64,000 nucleotides of DNA, taken from positions 22,115,543-22,179,542 of the forward strand of contig OV277862.1 of NCBI GenBank assembly GCA_922989275.2, given 5' to 3'. The notes beneath the pieces were generated by a model. It was not told where the DNA came from. It made no database searches and was given only the letters and a program-made list of their open reading frames with translations. A program made the position numbers and the translations under genes. Shown here piece by piece: positions 32,809 through 41,469 of the stretch (within the stretch, counting starts at the first letter, position 1; each line of letters begins with the position of its first letter). This stretch comes from Gari tellinella (lineage: Eukaryota > Mollusca > Bivalvia > Cardiida > Psammobiidae).

Positions 32809-34888
32809 AAACAAGAGTTGTCAGAGAGACAACAAAGCTCGCCACCGGCACCTTTAGAAACTTAAAAGCACACTCAAGGTCACAGAGGTCAACCTTTTTG
32901 CCTGCATGGAAAGGTCTTGTCCATATACACTGGCAAATCAAATATGAAAATAACACCTCAAGGGACATAGGAATTATAAGCATTTTTGAAATCTAAACGC
33001 AGATTTCGAAACCGAAAACCTTTCGCGACCTTAGTTCAAGGTCAAGGACACTGGGCTAATTTTTTTGCATGCATGGAAAGGTCGTGTCCATATACACATG
33101 CATGCCAAATATGAAAGAAATATCTCAATGGATATATGAGTCAAAGACATTTTGAGAAACCTAAACGCAGGCTTTGAAACCTTATTGCAGGTCCTAAGTT
33201 CAAGGTCAAGGTCAGAGGGCTCAAACATTTTGCATGCAAGGAAAGACATGCAAACTGAATATGAAAGCAATACCTCAAAGGATATAGAAGTTAAAGGCAT
33301 TTTTCGAAACCTAAACGCAGATTTCGAAACCTAAACACAGGCCCTAAGTTCAAGGTCAAGGTCACAGGGGTCTAAATTTTTCTGTGCATGTAAAGGTCTT
33401 GTCCATATACACATACATACCAACTATGAAAGCAATACCTCAAAGGACATAGAAGTTAAAGGCATTTTTCTAAACCTAAACACGGATTTCGAAACCTAAA
33501 CACAGGCCCTAAGTTCAAGGTCAATGTCACAGGGGTCTAAATGTTTCTTTGCATGTAAAGGTCTTGTCCATATACACATACATACCAAATATGAAAGCAA
33601 TATCTCAAGGGACATAGAAGTTAAAGGCATTTTTCTAAACTTAAACACAGATTTCGAAACCTAAACGCAGGCCCTAAGTTCAAGGTCAAGGTCACAGGGG
33701 TGAAAAGTTTTCTGTGCATGGAAAGGTCTTGTCCATATACATACACATACCAACTATGGAAGCAATACCTCAAGGGACATAGAAGTAAAAGGCATTTTTC
33801 AAAACCTAAACGCAGATTTCGAAACCTAAACGCAGGCCCTAAGTTCAAGGTCAAGGAGTCTAAATTTGTCTGAGCATGGAAAGGTCTTGTCTATATACAC
33901 ACACATACCAACTATGAAAGCAATACCTCAAAGGATATAGAAGTTAAAGGCATTTTTCGAAACCTAAACGCAGATTTCGAAACCTAAACACAGGCCCTAA
34001 GTTCAAGGTCACAGGGGTCTAAATTTTTCTGTGTATGTAAAGGTCTTGTCCATATACACATACATACCAACTATGAAAGCAATACCTCAAAGGACATAGA
34101 AGTTAAAGGCATTTTTCTAAACCTAAACACAGATTTCGAAACCTAAACACAGGCCCTAAGTTCAAGGTCAAGGTCACAGGGGTCTAAACTTTTCTTTGCA
34201 TGTAAAGGTCTTGTCCATATACACATACATACCAAATATGAAAGCAATATCTCAAGGGACATAGAAGTTAAAGGCATTTTTCTAAACTTAAACACAGATT
34301 TCGAAACCTAAACGCAGGCCCTAAGTTCAAGGTCAAGGTCACAGGGGTGAAAAGTTTTCTGAGCATGGAAAGGTCTTGTCCATATACACACACATACCAA
34401 CTTTGGAAGCAATACCTCAAGGGACATAGAAGTAAAAGGCATTTTTCGAAACCTAAACGCAGATTTCGAAACCTAAACGCAGGCCCTAAGTTCAAGGTCA
34501 AGGTCACAGGGGTCTAAATTTTTCTGAGCATGGAAAGGTCTTGTCTATATACACACACATACCGACTATGGAAGCAATACCTTAAGGGATATAGAAGTTA
34601 AAGGCATTTTTCAAAACCTTAACGCAGATTCCGAAACCTAAACGCAGGCCCTAAGTTCAAGGTCAAGGTCACAGGGGTCAAACATTTTCTGTGCATGGGA
34701 AGGTCTTGTCCATATACACACACATACCAACTATGAAAGCAATACCTCAAGGGACATAGAAGTTATAGACATTTTCTTCAAATTGTTTACGCCGTTCACG
34801 CCGACGACAACGACAACGACAACGCCAACGACGACTACACCGGGGGTATTGCAATAGCTCGTCATGTACTATGTACAGGCGAGCTAAA
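32809..34888 (+). repeat. Family E element with ~165-bp tandem core
   Basis: Left end aaacaagagttgtcagagag acaacaaagctcgcc; right end atagctcgtcatgtactatg tacaggcgagctaaaa. The core has about eleven monomers with taagttcaaggtcaaggtca, aaaggtcttgtccatataca, gaaagcaatacctcaa and cgcagatttcgaaacctaaa. A block of about four monomers is duplicated at ~650-bp offset, giving near-identical stretches around 33540-33850 and 34190-34500. An (acgac)n run precedes the right end. Confidence 0.88.
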
Positions 34889-34899
34889 AAGAATTCTAT

Positions 34900-35036
34900 A
34901 ACCTTGCACATGGAAGCTTAAAGCAGGAGAAAAGTAAAGCAGAATGTGCCTTAAGGTGCATTCTGCTTTACTTTCAAACTGCTTTAAGTGGTCACATGTC
35001 TTCAAAACAAGAAATAGACTATGAGGTAAAGGGTTA
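34900..35036 (-). mobile_element. M1 arm, right of family E
   Basis: aaagcaggagaaaagtaaag / ctttactttcaaactgcttt palindrome, then aagaaatagactatgaggta aagggttaa. It completes the M1 copy whose other arm is at about 32735-32808, so family E entered an M1. It ends 18 bp from the LDLa-2 donor. Confidence 0.8.
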
Positions 35037-35053
35037 ATAGGGCTGTGACTTAC

Positions 35054-35167
35054 TGCAGTTATTTTCATCAGCACTGTTGGAGCATCTGGAGATACCGTTA
35101 CACCTCTCCTGTATGTGGTAGCACTGAGTTGTCCCCTTACCACAGCTATAGTCCCCATCATTACAGT
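35054..35167 (-). CDS. LRP12: LRP12-like exon: LDL-receptor class A module 2
   Basis: A 114-bp (38-codon) exon, phase 1 to phase 1, with acceptor tatgctctgtag and donor tgca|gtaagt. It encodes NCNDGDYSCGKGTTQC, YHIQERC, NGISRC and SADENNC: six cysteines and a DE pair, with Asn replacing the Asp of the usual CDG, so calcium binding may be weaker than in modules 1 and 3. Its first 33-38 bases and its acceptor are the template of the 96-bp tandem array directly upstream in the intron (to 36567). The array copies read DRD where the exon reads DGD, except the unit ending near 35546, which matches the exon. Confidence 0.9.
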
Positions 35168-36567
35168 CTACAGAGCATACAAACAACACACTTGTACTGT
35201 ATAACATAGCTTATAACAAACCACGTGTCCCCTTACCACAGCTATAGTCCCTGTCATTACAGTGTACAGAGCATACAGACAACACACTTGTACTGTATAA
35301 CATAGCTTATAACAAACCACGTGTCCCCTTACCACAGCTATAGTCCCTGTCATTACAGTGTACAGAGCATACAAACAACACACTTGTACTGTATAACATA
35401 GCTTATAACAAACCACGTGTCCCCTTACCACAGCTATAGTCCCTGTCATTACAGTCTACAGAGCATACAGACAACACACTTGTACTATATAACATAGCTT
35501 ATAACAAACCACGTGTCCCCTTACCACAGCTATAGTCCCCATCATTACAGTCTACAGAGCATACAGACAACACACTTGTACTATATAATATAGCTAATAA
35601 CAAACCACGTGTCCCCTTACCACAGCTATAGTCCCTGTCATTACAGTCTACAGAGCATACAAACAACACACTTGTACTGTATAACATAGCTAATAACAAA
35701 CCACGTGTCCCCTTACCACAGCTATAGTCCCTGTCATTACAGTCTACAGAGCATACAGACAACACACTTGTACTGTATAACATAGCTTATAACAAACCAC
35801 GTGTCCCCTTACCACAGCTATAGTCCCTGTCATTACAGTGTACAGAGCATACAGACAACACACTTGTACTGTATAACATAGCTTATAACAAACCACGTGT
35901 CCCCTTACCACAGCTATAGTCCCTGTCATTACAGTCTACAGAGCATACAAACAACACACTTGTACTGTATAACATAGCTAATAACAAACCACGTGTCCCC
36001 TTACCACAGCTATAGTCCCTGTCATTACAGTCTACAGAGCATACAGACAACACACTTGTACTATATAATATAGCTAATAACAAACCACGTGTCCCCTTAC
36101 CACAGCTATAGTCCCTGTCATTACAGTCTACAGAGCATACAGACAACACACTTGTACTGTATAACATAGCTAATAACAAACCACGTGTCCCCTTACCACA
36201 GCTATAGTCCCTGTCATTACAGTGTACAGAGCATACAGACAACACACTTGTACTGTATAACATAGCTTATAACAAACCACGTGTCCCCTTACCACAGCTA
36301 TAGTCCCTGTCATTACAGTCTACAGAGCATACAGACAACACACTTGTACTATATAATATAGCTAATAACAAACCACGTGTCCCCTTACCACAGCTATAGT
36401 CCCTGTTATTACAGTGTACAGAGCATACAAACAACACACTTGTACTGTATAACATAGCTTATAACAAACCACGTGTCCCCTTACCACAGCTATAGTCCCT
36501 GTCATTACAGTCTACAGAGCATACAGACAACACACTTGTACTATATAATATAGCTAATAACAAACCA
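35129..36567 (-). repeat. 96-bp tandem array carrying copies of the LDLa-2 splice acceptor and exon start
   Basis: Fifteen units of exactly 96 bp (starts at 35163 and every 96 bp to 36507). Read on the minus strand each unit holds about 63 bp of intron, the acceptor region (tgctctgtag), 33 bp of LDLa-2 exon start encoding CNDRDYSCGKG, then a breakpoint in ggggaca leading back to intron sequence. Few positions vary: AG is kept in ten units (including the real exon) and changed to AC in five (units starting 35259, 35355, 35835, 36219, 36411). A T/A change in gct[t/a]ataac turns a stop on or off in the exon frame. A GTG|GTAAGG donor-like site lies 27 bp after each acceptor. It lies in the intron between LDLa-1 and LDLa-2. 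Confidence 0.95.
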
Positions 36568-36700
36568 CTTTAATCTATTGTGGTTTAAATATTGCAGAAT
36601 GCTTGGAAAAAAGTATCTGCTGCAAATATTAATGATAAATTGTTGAACCTATATAGACATAATATTCCAACCCTGTAGCTGAAACGTGTATATACATATA
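36568..36700. other. Short unclassified intron sequence
   Basis: The unique flank of the 96-bp array; no repeat or coding signal seen. Confidence 0.4.
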
Positions 36701-36871
36701 CAGTAAAACTCTCTATTACCACCACTAAATTGTGTTAATGAGAGGTGTTAACGACCAGTGACTGCTTAAAGCAAGGTGACAGTAAAACAGAAAGCTCCTT
36801 AAAGCTGTCACCTGTCTTTTATATAATCAATCAGCCTCTGTATTATTGGTTGAAATAGAGAGGTTTTACTG
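36701..36871 (-). mobile_element. M3 miniature element
   Basis: Ends cagtaaaactctctattacc accact and ggttgaaatagagaggtttt actg. The internal aaagcaaggtgacagtaaaa / aaagctgtcacctgtctttt part is palindromic but shortened. TA flanks it on the left. Confidence 0.85.
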
Positions 36872-37556
36872 AACATCCTTTGTAACCAGAGCAGACCCTA
36901 ATGAGAGAACCTGTTTGTCATACATTTTGACATTTTCTGGACAAAACAAGACTGTCTCTGGTGATATCTTTGACAATATATCTTAAATATTTTCCAACTC
37001 GAAATTAGGACAAAGTTTTTTATAATTCACAACAGCAGATGTTAAGTGCTTGTGTGGCGGCTGTAAAAAGTCGCCCCGTACTTCATTCTCAGTGTTGTTA
37101 TACATTCTGGTCCTTTGGAATCATTGATTTCAGCGCATTTACAGTAACTGTTGAAAGTTGAATTCCGCTTAAGCCGGTGCTAGGGGGCGTGAGCACTGTT
37201 GCATATTTCAGTATTGCTCATGAACAGACTCAATTAAACCGAGTCTGCAATTTTCGGTATTTGCTTTGTTTTCTGTGATTTCAAAGGATCTCCCCTTATT
37301 AAGATTTTTTTAAATTGAGGTTGGAGTAAAAAGTATATCTAAACTGGTAATTTATCACAAAAAAGTCCTTTACCATAATGTGACCCTAATACATTTATTT
37401 TAAAATAATACAGATCATATATTGGTAAGACTGGGAGACATACTCCAAAACTTTTTATATGACATGGCAAATACTTAAGCAGACATCTGGAGTGTACTTG
37501 GTTACATATTTGTGCTTCATGCCAGAACATCCATTTAAAGTTTCAAAGGTCTTATA
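36872..37556. other. Unclassified intron sequence with a repeat-like block
   Basis: 37020-37265 holds aattccgcttaagccggtgc tagggggcgtgagcactgtt and catgaacagactcaattaaa ccgagtctg, which looks like an interspersed repeat end, with no second copy in this window. No gene. Confidence 0.4.
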
Positions 37557-37807
37557 GCCCTTCACCCCATAGGCTTGTTTCTAGTTTTGAAGAAAGATAA
37601 ACACTTAAAGCAGGTTGAAAGTAAAGCAGAATGCGCCTTAAGGCGCATTCTGCTTCACTTTCAGCCTGCTTTAAGCTATAACCTGCTAGGATTTAGAAAA
37701 TACTTGTCATGGTTTATTTTCATGACTTTAAAAACTGGAACTATTTTCTTCAGTGGAGGAATAAATTAAATGTGCTGAAAGGTGCTTCTATGGGGGGGAA
37801 GGGTTAA
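37557..37807 (+). mobile_element. M1 miniature element, near complete
   Basis: From cccttcaccccataggcttg to tatgggggggaagggttaa, with a perfect inner palindrome (agcagaatgcgccttaaggc gcattctgct) and the shared right arm. It lies between LDLa-1 and LDLa-2, about 66 bp past the LDLa-1 donor. Confidence 0.88.
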
Positions 37808-37873
37808 AGATTGGCATGGTTGGCACTGCTGTAGACAAGTGTCACTGTATGTTGTGAGAGACAATACACTCAC

Positions 37874-37990
37874 TGCATCCTTTCTCATCAGCTCCATGCA
37901 GGGCACAGTCCCACACTCCGTCACACCGAGCACTTGGGCTGTAACAGTCCTTCTCATTGTCACATCGAATCTGATTGGGAAGACATTCAC
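37874..37990 (-). CDS. LRP12: LRP12-like exon: LDL-receptor class A module 1
   Basis: A 117-bp (39-codon) exon, phase 1 to phase 1, flanked by acceptor tttccttcag and donor gca|gtgagt. It encodes one LDLa module with six cysteines: GECLPNQIRC, DNEKDCYSPSARC, then DGVWDC and ADEKGC. The acidic calcium cage residues (CDG, WDC, DE) are kept. Phase-1 symmetric LDLa exons are the standard shuffling unit in the LDL receptor family. It joins the CUB exon upstream to give a G at the boundary. An M1 miniature element ends about 65 bp past its donor. Confidence 0.9.
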
Positions 37991-37999
37991 CTGAAGGAA

Positions 38000-38386
38000 A
38001 AAGTTTCAGTCAAAATACTTCTCTTCAAATTAGTTTGTTTGTGAGCTGGTCTACTTTTCATAAAAAAACAATGCCAAAATAAGAAACTCTGTAATGCCAC
38101 ATAACCAGGTTTTAAGGTTTTACTAATTAATTCAAAGCTTAATCTTGATTTAAGCTTGCTAAATAAAAATTTAGTCAAATTGGCCCAGCTAATATGAAGT
38201 TATTGATGAGAAAAAATCTTTTTTTTTAGTATCAGTGACCTTGACCCAACAATCCCCCTAAAATCAGAGAACCAACATTTTGTAGATTTTCTTGCCAGTG
38301 TGTACTTTTATTTAAAAGGGCAAGACTCATGATTTTTATTTGGCATAATTGGTATGATGAACTGCATGACAGATAGGAATATTTAA
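38000..38386. other. Intron sequence without recognised features
   Basis: AT-rich, no open frame or repeat recognised between the LDLa-1 acceptor and the family A element. Confidence 0.4.
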
Positions 38387-39645
38387 ACAAGAGGGCCTGA
38401 AGGCCCTGATATCGCTCACCTGTTGTACTGAAGCTTGATAGCTTACCCTTTCTGTTTCACCCGTTTTAATCTAAATCCATTCAAATTTGTAGTATAGCAT
38501 GTTAACAATTTTGGAATACAACCTCATAATTCTAGTATAGTATATAGTACATGAAGGGCAGATAACTAAAGCCTAAACAATATTGAATGAAGCCTTTTCT
38601 AGCATTCAAAGTATATCAAGGGCAGATAACTATTGCCACAATGATAAGATTTCAACAATAATTGCACTCCTTTGAGAATTTATAGCTACATGTATATACT
38701 TTGTGTGCAAGTAAAATCCATTGAAACTGTAGTGGCAAGAGTGTAAACGCTGTTAGATATGGCATTTTCAGCAATTCAAGGGCAGACAACTCTTGACCCT
38801 ATTTGCCCAATTTCAACCATTATCACACTTACTGGAAATTTTATGGTCATATACAATCTGAGCAAGTTTGAAAAAGATTGGATAAAAATTGTGGCCTCTA
38901 GAGTGTAAACACAGTTAAATAAGGCATTTTCAGCAATTCAAAGGTAGACAACTCTAAACCTATTGGTCCGATTTCAACCATAATCAAACTCATTTGAACT
39001 CTTATGGTCATGTACAATCTGAGCAAGTTTAAGAAAGATTGGATAAAAAATTGTGGCCTCTAGAGTGTAAACACCCTTAAATATGGCAATTTCAGCAATT
39101 CAAAGGTAGATAACTCTAAACCAATAGGTCCAATTTCAACCATAATCGAACCCATTTGAACTCTTATGGTCATATACAATCTTAGCAAGTTTGAGAAAGA
39201 TTGAATAAAAATTGTGACCTCTAGAGTGTAAACACTGTTAAATATGGCAACTTCAGCAATTCAAAGGTAGATAACTCTCGATCTAGTTGTCCGATTTCAA
39301 CCATAATTAAACTTAATCAAACTCTTATGGTAATATACAATCTGGGCAAGTTTGAGAATGATTGGATAAATAATGTGGCCTCTAGAGAGTAAACATTGTT
39401 TAATATGGATTTTCAGCAATTCAAAGGTAGATTACTCTTTATCTATTAGTCCGATTTCAACCATAATCAAACTCATCCGAACTCTTATTGTAATATACAA
39501 TCTGAGCAAGTTTGAGAAAGATTGGATAAATATTGTGGCCTCTAGAGTGTAAACACTAAAATTGTTGACGCCGGACGACGCACACCGCACGACGGACATT
39601 CAAGTATTGCAAAAGCTCACCCTGAGCTAGCTCAGGTGAGCTTAA
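38387..39645 (+). repeat. Family A element
   Basis: Left end aacaagagggcctgaaggcc ctgatatcgctcacctgttg, about six ~150-bp monomers, then gacgccggacgacgcacacc and agctcaccctgagctagctc aggtgagcttaa. Confidence 0.85.
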
Positions 39646-39702
39646 AAAAAACATGTGTAGCCGGGTAGAGATTATTGTGAAATGGTTGAATGTCTTTACT
39701 AG

Positions 39703-39778
39703 GTGATTTGGTAGCTCAGTGGTAAGTGCGTTGGCATGGTAAGCCAGAGTTCCTGGGTTCAAGTCCCAGTTTAGTCAC
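39703..39778 (+). tRNA. tRNA-like sequence, possible pseudo-tRNA or SINE head (anticodon GGT)
   Basis: 76 bases that fold as a cloverleaf: acceptor GTGATTT with TAGTCAC (six pairs), anticodon stem TTGGC/GCCAG with loop ATGGTAA giving GGT (Thr), T arm CTGGG-TTCAAGT-CCCAG. The A box tagctcagtgg and B box ggttcaagtcc are canonical. The D stem is poor (GCTC against GTGC), and GGT is not the usual animal threonine anticodon. It sits against a family A element. I favour a pseudo-tRNA or SINE head over a working gene. Confidence 0.45.
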
Positions 39779-40089
39779 AATTTTTTCACCATGTTACACA
39801 TGCATTAAAGTCTTTATGTCTGAAAGATACTCTGTGTTGCAACGTTAGCAATTGGTGTAGAAATAAACAAGATATGTCTGTGAAACATCATGCCTCAAGG
39901 GACCATAGGTGCTTTCTGTATCATATTGTCCCTGCATTTGACAACACAACTGTATAAGAGACTGATCAGTGTGGCACTGTATTGGATTACCACTAACAAC
40001 AGGCTTCACTGTAGTAACATCATAGCATTTGGTGCAGAAGTAAAGGAAAAACTTATTCTTACTGTCTCCATTAACTAATAGATACACCT

Positions 40090-40276
40090 TTAAACACCCA
40101 TTTTCCTTCACTGAAGAAAATGCTTCCATTTAATACAGTCATGAATGTGTATCATAAGAAATAGTTTCCATATCCTAGCAGATGATAGCTTAAAAATAAA
40201 GCAGAATGCATCTTAAGGCACATTCTGCTTCACCTAACTTTAGTACCAGAAACAGACTATGGGGTAAAGGGTTAAC
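40090..40276 (-). mobile_element. M1 fragment, reverse orientation
   Basis: Reads ttccttcactgaagaaaatg...catgaatgtgtatcataaga aatag, then aataaagcagaatgcatctt / aaggcacattctgcttcacc and cagactatggggtaaagggt taa. It lies 14 bp past the donor of the second CUB exon. Confidence 0.75.
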
Positions 40277-40290
40277 TCATAAAAACACAC

Positions 40291-40534
40291 CCTTGATCTG
40301 ATATGTAAAGTTGAAGCCATAATATTGCCTGTAAGCATTAGTTTCAAACACAATATTCATCCAGTTTGATGTGCTTTCAATAATATGTGGTGGCCACTGA
40401 TCTCCATAATATGTGCCTATTAGCCTGTAGGTAGAGTCTGGTCCATCATAAATCTTCAGTGAGTCTGTATCCTGTTCTGGTTCCAGCTTAAAAGCCATAA
40501 CCCTCAACTGAATGGTGAAACTTGAACTGGTTTC
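40291..40534 (-). CDS. LRP12: LRP12-like exon: second half of the CUB domain
   Basis: A 244-bp exon, phase 0 in and phase 1 out, between acceptor (ttgtttcag) and donor (aagg|gtgtgt). It encodes the remaining CUB strands: TIQLRVMAFKLE, then DSLKIYDGPDSTYRLIG, IIESTSNWMNIVFET and the closing YGFNFTYQIKG. With the preceding 37 residues it makes a 118-residue CUB. Both cysteines of the usual second CUB disulphide are absent: the position before the DSLKIYDG strand is not Cys, and the usual YCG reads YYG. A paired loss fits one missing bridge and not a broken gene. The family normally places three LDLa modules next, and that is what follows at lower coordinates. Confidence 0.88.
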
Positions 40535-40619
40535 CTGAAACAATGGCAAATTATAAAACTATCATGTTTGTTTACAAATTGTATTAAATTAAATTAAAGC
40601 TAGATATCGTGATTGCAGT

Positions 40620-40805
40620 CAAATCCCAGGAATGTCTCCCCCACACTGAACCCTTTCCCCCCATAGAAATGACTTTAAGTGCATTTCATTCATTACTCCA
40701 CTGAAGAAAATAGTTCCAATTTTATAAAGTGATAAACATGCACCACAAGAATTTTTTTTATATCCTAGCAGATAGTAAATAAGAAACAGGCTATAGGGTA
40801 AGGGG
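40620..40805 (-). mobile_element. M1-related fragment, palindrome lost
   Basis: Matches M1 ends (accctttccccccatagaaa, attactccactgaagaaaat agttccaat, aagaaacaggctatagggta ag) but the central hairpin is absent. Confidence 0.6.
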
Positions 40806-41469
40806 AAAATTGTGCAGATGGCAAAATACTTTTACAAAATCTATTATCAGTAGCAGATCATGTGATCTTTGACCTACTGACCTCAAATGCAACCCCTTTC
40901 TCACAAGCAACCAGTACACCAAATATGGGCAATATTGCCAAATGAGAACAAAACTTATTGTTCGGAAACAAAAGCGAAACCAAATATATATCTTTAGTAA
41001 CAGCTCATGTGACAAACTGATCTCAAATTCAATCTCAAGCATTCCATCCTCATTAGCAACCATTACACCAAACATGGGCATGATCAAACCACGAGAAAAA
41101 CCAAAGCGTGAGAGCCAGACAGCAAAAAAAAAGTTTTTAAGACAGGTAGCTCAATGTAAGACAAAAGTAATGCAGAAAGCTCAGAAAGAAGCTGTCAGAA
41201 TTACGTTTTCAGTTTTGCCAATATGGGATAGGGATTTGCCTTATAGAGATTTGCCTCTATATCAAATGTCATTGGTTCATTGCCTCCGGCCCTATCCCAA
41301 TTTTCTACAGGCGCAACATGAAGCAGGTCACCAAATGACGTCATTTAGTTTAAACATATTTTATTCAGGAAAAACATAACATGAATATTAACATATTTGA
41401 CAGCATAGTAAGGATTAGAATGGAAGCATAAATGCTTATTAGGTTCTTCTCCTTAAAAGTTAGCATATC
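40806..41469. other. Interval without recognised gene
   Basis: Two similar stretches (about 40850-40960 and 41000-41095) share gtgacctac/tgacctcaaatgcaa and cacca(a)acatgggca, suggesting the core of an unrecognised repeat. The 145-codon + frame (40942-41379) crosses this and is not convincing as a gene. Confidence 0.4.

Noticed and set aside
33031..34507. Minus-strand frames with repeated FRFRNLRLGFEKCL-type peptide
   Set aside because: They are translations of the ~165-bp family E monomers, present in duplicate because the block is duplicated.
35168..36455. Open minus-strand frames of 60-126 codons across the 96-bp array as protein-coding repeats
   Set aside because: The unit is 96 bp, so any frame open in one unit stays open in the next; two frames are open for this reason. 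The array is intronic relative to clear flanking exons and TAA variants interrupt the exon frame.
40942..41379. 145-codon plus-strand frame as a gene
   Set aside because: It crosses a duplicated repeat-like stretch, is rich in Lys/Arg from low-complexity sequence and has no domain or splice context.
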